The position numbers were made by a program, and so were the translations under genes. The notes under the pieces were generated by a model that saw nothing but the letters and a program-made list of their open reading frames with translations, made no database searches and was not told the DNA's origin. Shown one piece after another: positions 25,699 through 32,900 of a stretch of 64,000 bases of DNA. Every line of letters begins with the position of its first letter. The stretch's first letter is position 1. The DNA is from Candidatus Villigracilis proximus (GTDB lineage: Bacteria > Chloroflexota > Anaerolineae > Anaerolineales > Villigracilaceae): contig JADKBB010000019.1 in the NCBI GenBank assembly GCA_016715195.1, forward strand, positions 1-64,000. Direction: 5' to 3'.

Positions 25699-26493
25699 TT
25701 ACCTCTTTTTGCGCGGAAGTATGCGCGGCATAAATGATGGGGTGTTTGCGATATATTCAGCGTAGCCGGGTTTTGTGTCTTTTAATGATTTTTCAAGCAT
25801 GGCGACACCAGAGACATTTCTTAATAGATAGGTCATGATGAGCGGACTGAAGATCGTCCACCATGCACCGCTGATGAGGGCCAGCAGATAGAAGCCCCAC
25901 CATTGAACCGCGTCGCCCCAATAGTTTGGGTGACGGGTGACGCTCCAGAAGCCGGTGGTGAGTAATTTGCCTTTGTTGGCCCGGTCTGCTTTGAAACGTG
26001 CCAGTTGATAATCGCCGCCAGCTTCAAAGGCGAAGCCTGTCAGCCAGATAATTGCTGTGATGAGGTCGTAGCAGGCCAGAGCGGAGTTTGATGCGCTGCC
26101 CGTTTGCGTCGCCAAAAGCGGAGTGGAAATAATCCACAATAAAATACCTTGCAGCAGGAAGACCTTGAAAAAACTGCGCCACCACCAATCTTTGCCAGCT
26201 TCTTCTCTCCATTTGGCGTATCGGAAGTCTTCGGGCTTGCCGTGATTGCGTTGGAAAATATAAAGCGATAGGCGCAAACCCCAAATGGTAGTGATGATGC
26301 CAAGCAGAATGGTGCGCGCACTCATTTCGCCGGGGATCAGTAGCGTGCCGACCCAGAAAGTGATGACGAAACCCGTGCCCCAAAAAATATCGACGATGCT
26401 GGAGTTTTTGAGGGCGAGGCTAAGCAGCCAAAGCGCAGTCATTAAGCCAAGAATGACGAGGCCTGAGTTGAGCCAGAGATTTAAAAATGACAT
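25699..26493 (-). CDS. DUF1295 family protein (steroid 5-alpha-reductase-like fold)
   Basis: 264 residues, 6-7 spans. The C-terminal block FWSVTRHPNYWGDAVQWWGF is the diagnostic DUF1295/isoprenylcysteine-methyltransferase-like motif (RHPNY..), which binds a nucleotide cofactor in related enzymes. Members are likely reductases or methyltransferases of isoprenoid or lipid substrates, so it might act on a carotenoid or other isoprenoid made here. This is an inference by context; no activity is demonstrated for the family as such. Confidence 0.83.
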   Translation of the reverse strand: MSFLNLWLNSGLVILGLMTALWLLSLALKNSSIVDIFWGTGFVITFWVGTLLIPGEMSARTILLGIITTIWGLRLSLYIFQRNHGKPEDFRYAKWREEAGKDWWWRSFFKVFLLQGILLWIISTPLLATQTGSASNSALACYDLITAIIWLTGFAFEAGGDYQLARFKADRANKGKLLTTGFWSVTRHPNYWGDAVQWWGFYLLALISGAWWTIFSPLIMTYLLRNVSGVAMLEKSLKDTKPGYAEYIANTPSFMPRILPRKKR

Positions 26494-26496
26494 AAA

Positions 26497-27333
26497 TTAT
26501 TCCTTTGAGATACAGGCAAACCCGAGCGCGCCAATTCCAAGATGCGCGCCGAGGGCTGGGGTGATCTGAACGATGGGGACTTCACCCTGCGGAAAGAAGG
26601 AGCGTACCTGTTCGTAAAGCGCTTCGGCTTCTTCCTGAACTCCGGCGTGAAGGATGGCAAGTTTTTCATAGGGGGCGTATTCGGTCAGCCAGCCAAGCAA
26701 ACGCGCCGTTGCTTTTTTTTGTGTGCGGGTGCGGTGTGCGGTGGCTTTGCCCATGTTCATGTGCAGCAGGGGTTTGATCTGTAGGATTTCTCCAAACCTT
26801 GCTATGGCAAAATTCATTCGTCCGCTGCGGCGCAGGTATTCGAGAGTTTTCAAAGATGCGAAAACGTAGGTGCGTTTCATTGTTTCCTGAAGCGCGGAAA
26901 TGATCTCATCTAATTTGCTGCCAGCCTGTGCAAGTTGAGCGGCTTTTTCAACGAGGAAACCGGTGCCAAGGCTGAGTTGGCTCGAATCCAGTACGGTGAC
27001 GGGGATGCGGGTATATTGTTCGGCGGCAATGCGCGCCGAGTTGACTGTGGCGCTTAATGTTTCAGAGATGTGAATGGACAAAATAGCTTGCGCGCCTTCT
27101 TCAGCGAGACGTTCATAGGCTTGAGTAAAGACATCCACGCCGGGGGTGGCGGTCTTTGGGGAAGTTTCGTATGTGGGCAGTTGATCGTAGAACTCGGTTC
27201 GTGAGAGGTCTATGCCGTCGAGAAAGGTTTTTTCGCCCACGTTGATATGCAATGGGACGACTGTAATTTTATGTCTGGCCACGATTTCAACCGGCAGGTC
27301 ACAGGTGCTGTCAGTAACAATACGAATATTCAT
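26497..27333 (-). CDS. DegV family fatty-acid-binding protein
   Basis: 278 residues. The start MNIRIVTDSTCDLP contains the family motif TDSTCDLP. The later segments PKTATPGVDVF and LSLGTGFLV bind the fatty-acid carboxylate in known DegV/FakB proteins. The C-terminal half includes RIRPLLHMNMGKA-like residues. ATG at 27333 has AAGGAA before it; the upstream 16 residues lack a ribosome site. FakB-type proteins supply fatty acids to the kinase FakA, which is not visible here. It follows the CarH-like gene after a 111-base spacer. Confidence 0.85.
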   Translation of the reverse strand: MNIRIVTDSTCDLPVEIVARHKITVVPLHINVGEKTFLDGIDLSRTEFYDQLPTYETSPKTATPGVDVFTQAYERLAEEGAQAILSIHISETLSATVNSARIAAEQYTRIPVTVLDSSQLSLGTGFLVEKAAQLAQAGSKLDEIISALQETMKRTYVFASLKTLEYLRRSGRMNFAIARFGEILQIKPLLHMNMGKATAHRTRTQKKATARLLGWLTEYAPYEKLAILHAGVQEEAEALYEQVRSFFPQGEVPIVQITPALGAHLGIGALGFACISKE

Positions 27334-27383
27334 TGTGATATTCCTTTTCAATTCTTTCTTTTGATTCGATGCACTGCGCAACT

Positions 27384-27419
27384 TTTAAAAATAGGGGCAG
27401 GCAGCGGATTATTTTTAAA
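27384..27419. repeat. AT-rich inverted repeat upstream of degV
   Basis: TTTAAAAATA (27384-27393) and TATTTTTAAA (27410-27419) form perfect 10-base arms with a 16-base spacer. It could be a weak terminator after the CarH-like gene or an operator for degV. It lies between the two genes on the minus strand. Confidence 0.4.
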
Positions 27420-27444
27420 TAGGCAAAATTTCTACTTGTAATCT

Positions 27445-27843
27445 TTATGCTAATCGGCTGGCTTGTGCTCTTAACCAGGCTTTGATCGGCTCACCCTGAC
27501 CATTGATGTGTTGATCCACTGCTTGTGAATAGGTTTCCATGAAGTAGGTCAATTCCTGGGGAGGTCTTTCATAGGATTGGAGCAATACCTTGAGCCATTC
27601 CATTTCATCGGTGACATGTTCCATATCTCCGAGCTGCAGGGCGGCGGTGATGTTGTCACCTAGAAATTGAATGCCCGTGTTTAAATTTTCAGCATTGATC
27701 CCGAACGGTTCAGCCAGTTGTTTAATGGTGCTTTCAATGTGGGTGCGCTTGGATACAAACGCTTGATGCGCAGCAAGATGCTGCGGGGAGGCGGCGTGGT
27801 AAGCGTTGACGTTGTTCTTTGTCTTTAGTAATTTTTCTACTTT
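27445..27843 (-). pseudogene. C-terminal extension of the CarH-like regulator beyond an in-frame UGA
   Basis: Directly after the UGA at 27844-27846 the same frame stays open for 132 codons (to TAA at 27445-27447). It encodes a helical domain: KVEKLLKTKNNVNAYHAASP, then repeated amphipathic helices ending ...KAWLRAQASRLA. The first 6 residues read on smoothly from the upstream protein (a typical LGxxL..KVEKLL passage). No start codon or ribosome site precedes it, so it is either the far end of the regulator cut off by a nonsense codon, or it is made by readthrough. The domain may be a small effector-binding bundle. Confidence 0.6.
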
Positions 27844-28767
27844 TCAAGGAAGTTTCAATGTGCTGCCCAGGTAGTCGCCTGGTATTTGATGGATCAGATT
27901 GGGAAGAATGTTAAAGATGCGTCCGCCGAATCCAACAGGTGTATTTTGATTGATCAGATTAAGGGCAGTCGCCTGTAACGCGGCGGCGCTGATCAGAGTC
28001 TGAGCTACGAGGATGGTCAGGTTGGCATGTACGGCTGACACGGTTTCTTTAAATTGTTCAGCGGGTACATTGGCGCCGAGATAGATCACATTCAATCCGC
28101 GGCGGCGCAGGAGCAGCGAAAGAAGTAAAGGCGTGAAGGTGTGCCATTCATTGGGCGGGCAGCCGATCAGTACTGTTTGGTTGCGCGTTGGTGCAGGGGA
28201 TGCGCTGAGTAATGCATCGAGGCGGCGCATGGCAAGACCCGATGCAAAGTGCTCCTGTTGTACCGAAGCGTTGTTCTCATACCAAAGTGCGCCGATCTCA
28301 GCCATGCCTTTTTGTAAAACGTCCATGCAAACGGCTTCAACCGGGAAAATTGAAAAGGCCTGATTCAAGACTTGCTCGGCGTTTGTTTCGCTAAAATTTA
28401 AGCAGGCTGCGATCCATTGCGCGCGCAGGGCTGTCAGATTGGTATCAGGTGAGACGTACATGGCAGGAATCATTTGAACGGCCGATAAAGATGAAGGGGT
28501 AAAACCAGCCAGCGGGTCCACGCCTGATGCGTGGTGTTCATTCCACAAGTCCACTGCGCGTGAGATCGAAAGCCCTTCGGCTTGACGCGCCATCAGCCAT
28601 TTGATCGTCTCAATATCATATTGCGAATAGAGACGGTGCCCGCCTGCCGTACGTTGGGGCATGGGTAAACCGTAGCGTCGTTCCCAGGCGCGCAGAGTGT
28701 CTGCCGCAATATTGGTTTCTTGCAGAACGACTTTCAGGTTGAAGGCGGGATTTTTGCTAAGGGACAT
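27844..28767 (-). CDS. carH: CarH/LitR-type MerR-family B12-dependent light-sensing regulator
   Basis: 307 residues before a UGA. The MerR winged helix reads DTLRAWERRYGLPMPQRT-AGGHRLYS, the variant found in CarA/CarH/LitR. The helix-bundle domain has the Wx9EH motif (W162, E172, H173) that senses light in CarH through the cobalamin ligand, and the B12 domain has E207-W-H209 (lower axial His) and the Rossmann segment VIYLGANVPAEQ. CarH proteins bind adenosylcobalamin in the dark, repress carotenoid genes and release DNA in light. It lies 24 bases after crtI on the same strand, so it probably controls crtI and crtB and itself. The frame continues past the stop (see 27445). Confidence 0.88.
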   Translation of the reverse strand: MSLSKNPAFNLKVVLQETNIAADTLRAWERRYGLPMPQRTAGGHRLYSQYDIETIKWLMARQAEGLSISRAVDLWNEHHASGVDPLAGFTPSSLSAVQMIPAMYVSPDTNLTALRAQWIAACLNFSETNAEQVLNQAFSIFPVEAVCMDVLQKGMAEIGALWYENNASVQQEHFASGLAMRRLDALLSASPAPTRNQTVLIGCPPNEWHTFTPLLLSLLLRRRGLNVIYLGANVPAEQFKETVSAVHANLTILVAQTLISAAALQATALNLINQNTPVGFGGRIFNILPNLIHQIPGDYLGSTLKLP

Positions 28768-28791
28768 TATTGGTTTCTCCGAAACGGGAAA

Positions 28792-30324
28792 TTAGGCTTT
28801 GGCAACCTCAGTTGCTCTTGCCATGTTTTGTACAGATATTGTACCCATTTCTTTGAGAATTCGTTCAGTTGTTAAGCGAGCGGAAAGCAGGACAATGGGA
28901 AGTCCCGTGCCGGGGTGGGTGGATGCGCCTGCGAAATAAAGGTTCTTATATTTCTTGTGACGATTATGCGGACGCAGATAGCCGACCTGCCAGAAGTTGT
29001 GACTCAGCCCAAAGGCCGAACCGTTGACCAGATTGAACCGTTCCTTCCACACCTTGGGCTGGTATGAAATCTCAAACTTGATATGCGCTTCGAGATCGGT
29101 GGCTCCGAGTTCGTTGGCGAGGCGGGTGAGTACAGTCTGGCGGGCACGTTTCACCATGGCGTTCCAATCCTGTTCACTGCGCGCATCGAGATGACCAACG
29201 GGGACCAACACGTAAAGCGTATCTTGTCCCACAGGGCCGGCTGTCGGGTCGGTGCGTTTGGGAGCATGGACATAGAACGAAGGTACTTCAGGCAGGGTGT
29301 GGTTATTAAAGATTTGATCGAACGAAGCCTTGTAATCACCGCCCAGAAAAACATTGTGATGCGCGATCTGTGGATATTCCTTATCCACGCCCCAATAAAA
29401 CATAATGGTGGAACAGGTATAAAGTTTGTCCTCGATCAGTTTTTTTGCTTCAGCGCGATCGGGTAATAGTTGATCGTAGATATAAGGCAGGTCTGCATTG
29501 CCTACGAAAATATCAGAATGAAACTGGCGGCCATCTTCAAGTTCAGCACCGACAACTTTTGTGTCATTTACATGCAGGCGTTTGACAGGGGCGTTGTAAA
29601 TAAATTTCACACCGAGTTTCTCAGCCACATTTGTTAATGCTTGAATGCCGGCGTACATTCCGCCCATCGGATACCAAACTCCTTCAGCCAGTTCTGTGTA
29701 TTGCAGCAGGGAGTAGGTGGCAGGCGCATCATAGGGGCTTAATCCCAGGTACATATTTTGAAATGTGAAAGCGGCTTTGAGTCTTTCATCTTTAAAGAAA
29801 CGGCCCGTATTTTTATAGTGCTTGCCAAGCGCTTTAAGTTGGAAGATCAACGGCAAATTGGAAAGGCTGAAATATTCAAAAATATTAAAGAAGTTGCGCC
29901 CCACAAATTTCTCAAGCGAGATCTTGTAGTGTTTGCTGCCTTCGGCAATGTAATTCAGAAAACCCGTAAAAGCGGTCTTTTCCACTTTCTCAAGTTGAGT
30001 TTGCATCTTGCCGATATCAGAAGTCAGTTCCAGTTCCAGCCCATCATCAAAGCGCACTTTATACGTTGGATCGATGCGGCGCAAGTCAAGATGATCGCTC
30101 ATCTTCTCACCGATCGAGGCAAAGGTTTCCTCCCAGACTTCAGGCATCAGAAACAGGGTTGGGCCAATGTCAAAGCGGTGACCGTCTTTAATGATTTGGT
30201 TACAACGTCCGCCCGGGGTGTCGTTCTTCTCCAGCACGGTCACATCGTATCCATTTTTAGCGAGGCGGGCAGCAGTGGCAATTCCACCGATCCCGGCACC
30301 GATTACAGTAGCAGTTTGTTTCAT
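28792..30324 (-). CDS. crtI: Phytoene desaturase
   Basis: 510-residue CrtI-type FAD enzyme that introduces double bonds into phytoene to give lycopene. FAD motif VIGAGIGGIATAARLA (G9-x-G11-x-x-G14), then EKNDTPGGRC, and the C-terminal block GLSHNFWQVGYLRPHN followed by FAGASTHPGTGLPIVL, diagnostic of CrtI. It is the first gene of the long minus-strand array and starts 75 bases from its own promoter at 30384-30411. The divergent crtB supplies its substrate. A carotenoid ketolase or isomerase (CrtO/CrtH) is a less likely reading. Confidence 0.93.
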   Translation of the reverse strand: MKQTATVIGAGIGGIATAARLAKNGYDVTVLEKNDTPGGRCNQIIKDGHRFDIGPTLFLMPEVWEETFASIGEKMSDHLDLRRIDPTYKVRFDDGLELELTSDIGKMQTQLEKVEKTAFTGFLNYIAEGSKHYKISLEKFVGRNFFNIFEYFSLSNLPLIFQLKALGKHYKNTGRFFKDERLKAAFTFQNMYLGLSPYDAPATYSLLQYTELAEGVWYPMGGMYAGIQALTNVAEKLGVKFIYNAPVKRLHVNDTKVVGAELEDGRQFHSDIFVGNADLPYIYDQLLPDRAEAKKLIEDKLYTCSTIMFYWGVDKEYPQIAHHNVFLGGDYKASFDQIFNNHTLPEVPSFYVHAPKRTDPTAGPVGQDTLYVLVPVGHLDARSEQDWNAMVKRARQTVLTRLANELGATDLEAHIKFEISYQPKVWKERFNLVNGSAFGLSHNFWQVGYLRPHNRHKKYKNLYFAGASTHPGTGLPIVLLSARLTTERILKEMGTISVQNMARATEVAKA

Positions 30325-30383
30325 AATTTCTCCTTGGAAATTTACACAAACAATATTAGCAATTGATTTTCAATCTTTATTCT

Positions 30384-30411
30384 ATTGTACACCTTGTCTA
30401 TAATTTGTCAA
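30384..30411 (-). promoter_or_regulatory. Promoter of crtI (and the minus-strand array)
   Basis: On the minus strand a TTGACA -35 (30411-30406) and a TACAAT -10 (30389-30384) with a 16-base spacer, 60 bases before the crtI start. ACA triplets of TTGACA and TAGACA are 11 bases apart, and a further TACA lies within the -10, resembling the ~11-bp direct repeats bound by CarH-type regulators over the -35. Confidence 0.75.
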
Positions 30412-30438
30412 GTTATTCTTTGCAAAACCTTGACAAAT
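30403..30438. repeat. Inverted repeat joining the -35 elements of crtI and crtB
   Basis: ATTTGTCAAG (30403-30412) and CTTGACAAAT (30429-30438) form perfect 10-base arms with a 16-base spacer. Each arm contains one of the two -35 hexamers, so a regulator bound here would affect both divergent promoters. The CarH-like protein encoded downstream of crtI is the natural candidate. Confidence 0.75.
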
Positions 30439-30457
30439 CGGATGAATCCGGTAGAAT
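30430..30457 (+). promoter_or_regulatory. Promoter of crtB
   Basis: TTGACA (30430-30435), 16-base spacer, TAGAAT (30452-30457). The crtB start chosen at 30494 lies 36 bases downstream with GGAGAG 6 bases before the ATG. Confidence 0.8.
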
Positions 30458-30493
30458 ATTGCTTATCAGAGCATAATAATCATGGAGAGAAAA

Positions 30494-31441
30494 ATGCAGG
30501 CACAGGCAAACTGGGAAAGTCAATTACTCGCCCTTGCAGGGCATGTTCCACATCCATCCACCCATCCTTTTTTCTCTTATTGGGCCGGAGATGCCACCTT
30601 GCGTAGTGCCTACAAACAGGCTGATGTCATTACGGCTGCGCATAGCAAATCATTCCACTTTGCTTCCGGCTTACTCCCTGAGGAAAAACGCTCCGCCGCC
30701 CGAGCGCTTTATGCTTTCTGCCGCACAGTGGATGATATTGTGGATGAAGTTGAATTAAAAAAAGATCGCGACTTTGAACTGAACTACTGGCGGAATATTG
30801 TACAATCCGCTTCCTCCCCGACCGATGACCTGGTCGCCGCCGCATGGGCAGATACCCTTACCCGTTACCATATCCCGCGCCACTACGCCCTGCAATTGAT
30901 CGATGGCGTGGCGCGCGACCTTTCCCAATCGCGTTATCAAACGTTTGACGACCTTGCCACTTATTGCTACGGAGTTGCGTCAACGGTTGGGCTGATGAGC
31001 ATGTACATTGTTGGTTTCAAGAGTCATGAGGCCGTTCCATACGCGATTAAACTCGGTGTAGCCTTGCAAATGACCAACATCCTGCGTGATGTAGGGGAGG
31101 ACTATCGTAATGGGCGTCTCTACCTGCCGCGTGAAGAATTGGCTTTCTACGGAATCAACGAATCCGATATTGCGGAAGGCCGCCTGACTGATAACTGGCG
31201 TCAGTTTATGAAATTCCAAATTGACCGCACCCGTCAACTATACAAAGATTCATGGGCAGGCGTAAAGATGCTTGAGCGCGAAGGTCAGCTCGCCATTGGT
31301 GCCGCATCCACTTTTTACTGCGGTATTTTGGATGATATCGAAAAACACAATTACGATGTTTTCACCCGCCGCGCATCTTTGAGCGCGTGGGGAAAAATTC
31401 GTAGGATTCCCTCTTTGTGGTGGAAGATACAATCGTTGTAA
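30494..31441 (+). CDS. crtB: Phytoene/squalene synthase family protein
   Basis: 315 residues. It condenses two geranylgeranyl diphosphates to phytoene. The first Asp-rich motif is RTVDDIVDE, and the second is DVGEDYRNGRLYLP, both typical of CrtB. The start at ATG 30494 has GGAGAG in front of it; an alternative ATG at 30482 has none. It is divergent from crtI with the shared operator between. A squalene synthase (HpnC/HpnD type) is excluded by the neighbourhood rather than by any single residue. It is followed by a very strong terminator. Confidence 0.92.
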   Translation: MQAQANWESQLLALAGHVPHPSTHPFFSYWAGDATLRSAYKQADVITAAHSKSFHFASGLLPEEKRSAARALYAFCRTVDDIVDEVELKKDRDFELNYWRNIVQSASSPTDDLVAAAWADTLTRYHIPRHYALQLIDGVARDLSQSRYQTFDDLATYCYGVASTVGLMSMYIVGFKSHEAVPYAIKLGVALQMTNILRDVGEDYRNGRLYLPREELAFYGINESDIAEGRLTDNWRQFMKFQIDRTRQLYKDSWAGVKMLEREGQLAIGAASTFYCGILDDIEKHNYDVFTRRASLSAWGKIRRIPSLWWKIQSL

Positions 31442-31460
31442 GCAGACAGCAAACCCTCCT

Positions 31461-31497
31461 ATACAAACACGGGCGTGATGAACGCCCGTGTTTGTAT
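31461..31497. terminator. Very strong terminator after crtB
   Basis: Perfect 16-bp stem (31461-31476 with 31482-31497), 5-base loop, then TT. The outer pairs are A/T rich so it could act in both directions. Confidence 0.9.
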
Positions 31498-31676
31498 TTC
31501 TGATTATCCCAAGTTGCTACGTTTAATGCTTTAGTCGCTTTGAATGGACACCCAGTAACGCACACCTGCCTTGGCGGTGCTTGAGAGCCGCTAAGGCGCG
31601 AAGATTCTATTGTTTTCTTTTGCGCCTCTCCTTGAGTTGGATTTTAATCGCCAGGTATATCGGAATGTAAATGGTT
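31498..31676. other. Intergenic region after crtB, no gene found
   Basis: No open frame or RNA gene is recognisable in this stretch. It contains no obvious repeat apart from short GC words (GGCGGTGCTTGAGAGCCGC). Confidence 0.5.
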
Positions 31677-31704
31677 TTGATTTTGATTTATTTTCCGCTA
31701 TAAT
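31677..31704 (+). promoter_or_regulatory. Promoter giving an apparently leaderless mRNA for the SGNH lipoprotein
   Basis: TTGATT (31677-31682), 16-base spacer, TATAAT (31699-31704). The ATG is at 31711, 6 bases after the -10, so transcription would start at or next to the start codon. Confidence 0.65.
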
Positions 31705-31710
31705 TTTGCT

Positions 31711-32400
31711 ATGAACCGCATCCTGCCTTTTATTTTTTTGATCTTATTGTCAGCGTGTTCATCCATCCCTCAACCTATACAGGAGAATACTATTCCCATG
31801 CGAGATATCCGCTATCTTGCTCTTGGCGATTCCTACACCATCGGTGAAAGTGTCGCTGAAAATGAACGTTGGCCAAATCAACTGGCGGCCATGCTCTCCG
31901 CGCAGAATCTTAAAGCTGAAGTCACCATCATCGCCCGCACCGGCTGGACCACCGCAGAACTCTGGCAGGGGATTCAGGCCAGCCCGCCGCAAGGAACGTA
32001 TGATCTGGTTTCTTTATTAATTGGCGTGAACAATCAATATCGCGGCTATAGTGTGGACGAATACCGCGAAGAATTCCGTTTCCTGTTGAATAAATCCATT
32101 GAATATGCAGGCGGAGATGCAAACCGTGTCATCGTTTTATCCATTCCAGATTGGAGCGTGACTCCCTTTGCAATTGGCCGGCGTGTAGATCTGATCTCAA
32201 ATGAGATTGACCTCTATAATGCGATCAACCGCGAAGAGACCGAGTCTGCGGGCGCACATTATGTGGATATTACGCCCATTTCGCGTGATGCTCTCGAAGA
32301 TAAATCCCTGCTTGCATTCGATGGCTTACACCCATCTGCCCAAATGTATAAACTATGGGTTGAAGCAGCCCTGCCCAGTGTGCTTGAAATTTTCAAATAA
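31711..32400 (+). CDS. SGNH/GDSL hydrolase lipoprotein
   Basis: 229 residues. The signal peptide ends in LSAC with lipid Cys at position 16. The GDSL-type block I is ALGDSYTIG with nucleophile S41; block V is FDGLHPSAQ with D204 and H207. It is an extracytoplasmic esterase/lipase-like enzyme tethered to the membrane. The promoter predicts a leaderless transcript. Substrates of this family range from acyl esters to polysaccharide acetates and cannot be read from the sequence. Confidence 0.88.
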   Translation: MNRILPFIFLILLSACSSIPQPIQENTIPMRDIRYLALGDSYTIGESVAENERWPNQLAAMLSAQNLKAEVTIIARTGWTTAELWQGIQASPPQGTYDLVSLLIGVNNQYRGYSVDEYREEFRFLLNKSIEYAGGDANRVIVLSIPDWSVTPFAIGRRVDLISNEIDLYNAINREETESAGAHYVDITPISRDALEDKSLLAFDGLHPSAQMYKLWVEAALPSVLEIFK

Positions 32401-32436
32401 GAAGTAAAATCCAATATACATTTACATTGAGGAACC

Positions 32437-32841
32437 ATGCCAAAAATCAAAGCTGTTAATCATGTTGCTGTCGTTGTGGACGATATGGAAAAGTCTTTAT
32501 TGTTCTGGCGCGATGCATTGGGGATCGAATTGCACGAACTACGCGATGTCCCTGCTGAAAAATCACAAGTTGCCTTTTTGCCCGTTGCCGGCGCTGAAGT
32601 GGAATTGGTCATGCCGACCAGCGACGACTCAGGCATCGCCAAATACCTCGCCAAACGCGGACCCGGTCTGCATCACATCTGCCTTGAAGTGGATGATATC
32701 GAAGGCATGATGTCACAAATGAGGGAGAAAAATATCCGCCTTATCAACGAAGAACCGCGCACTGCGGCAGATGGGAAAAAATATGCCTTCATTCACCCTG
32801 AGTCCACGGGCGGGGTGTTGGTGGAGCTGTATCAGATCTAA
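32437..32841 (+). CDS. mce: Methylmalonyl-CoA epimerase
   Basis: 134-residue vicinal-oxygen-chelate protein that interconverts (R)- and (S)-methylmalonyl-CoA. It is a close match in layout to methylmalonyl-CoA epimerases: VNHVAVVVDDME (metal His9), the second His in PGLHHICLEVDD, and the closing metal Glu in VLVELYQI. It is used in B12-dependent propionate/methylmalonyl pathways; the mutase is not in this window. A generic glyoxalase-type protein is possible but the HHICLEV motif favours the epimerase. Confidence 0.86.
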   Translation: MPKIKAVNHVAVVVDDMEKSLLFWRDALGIELHELRDVPAEKSQVAFLPVAGAEVELVMPTSDDSGIAKYLAKRGPGLHHICLEVDDIEGMMSQMREKNIRLINEEPRTAADGKKYAFIHPESTGGVLVELYQI

Positions 32842-32900
32842 ATTCCGCAGTCCCACATGAGTGGCGGTAAAGAAATTTATATACATTAAAAAGAAGATAC

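Noticed and set aside
27844..27846. UGA in the CarH-like gene as a second selenocysteine
   Set aside because: The following bases are A-rich and do not form a SECIS hairpin, there is no Cys-type redox motif, and a Sec would not be expected at this place. A stop codon or substitution error is more likely.
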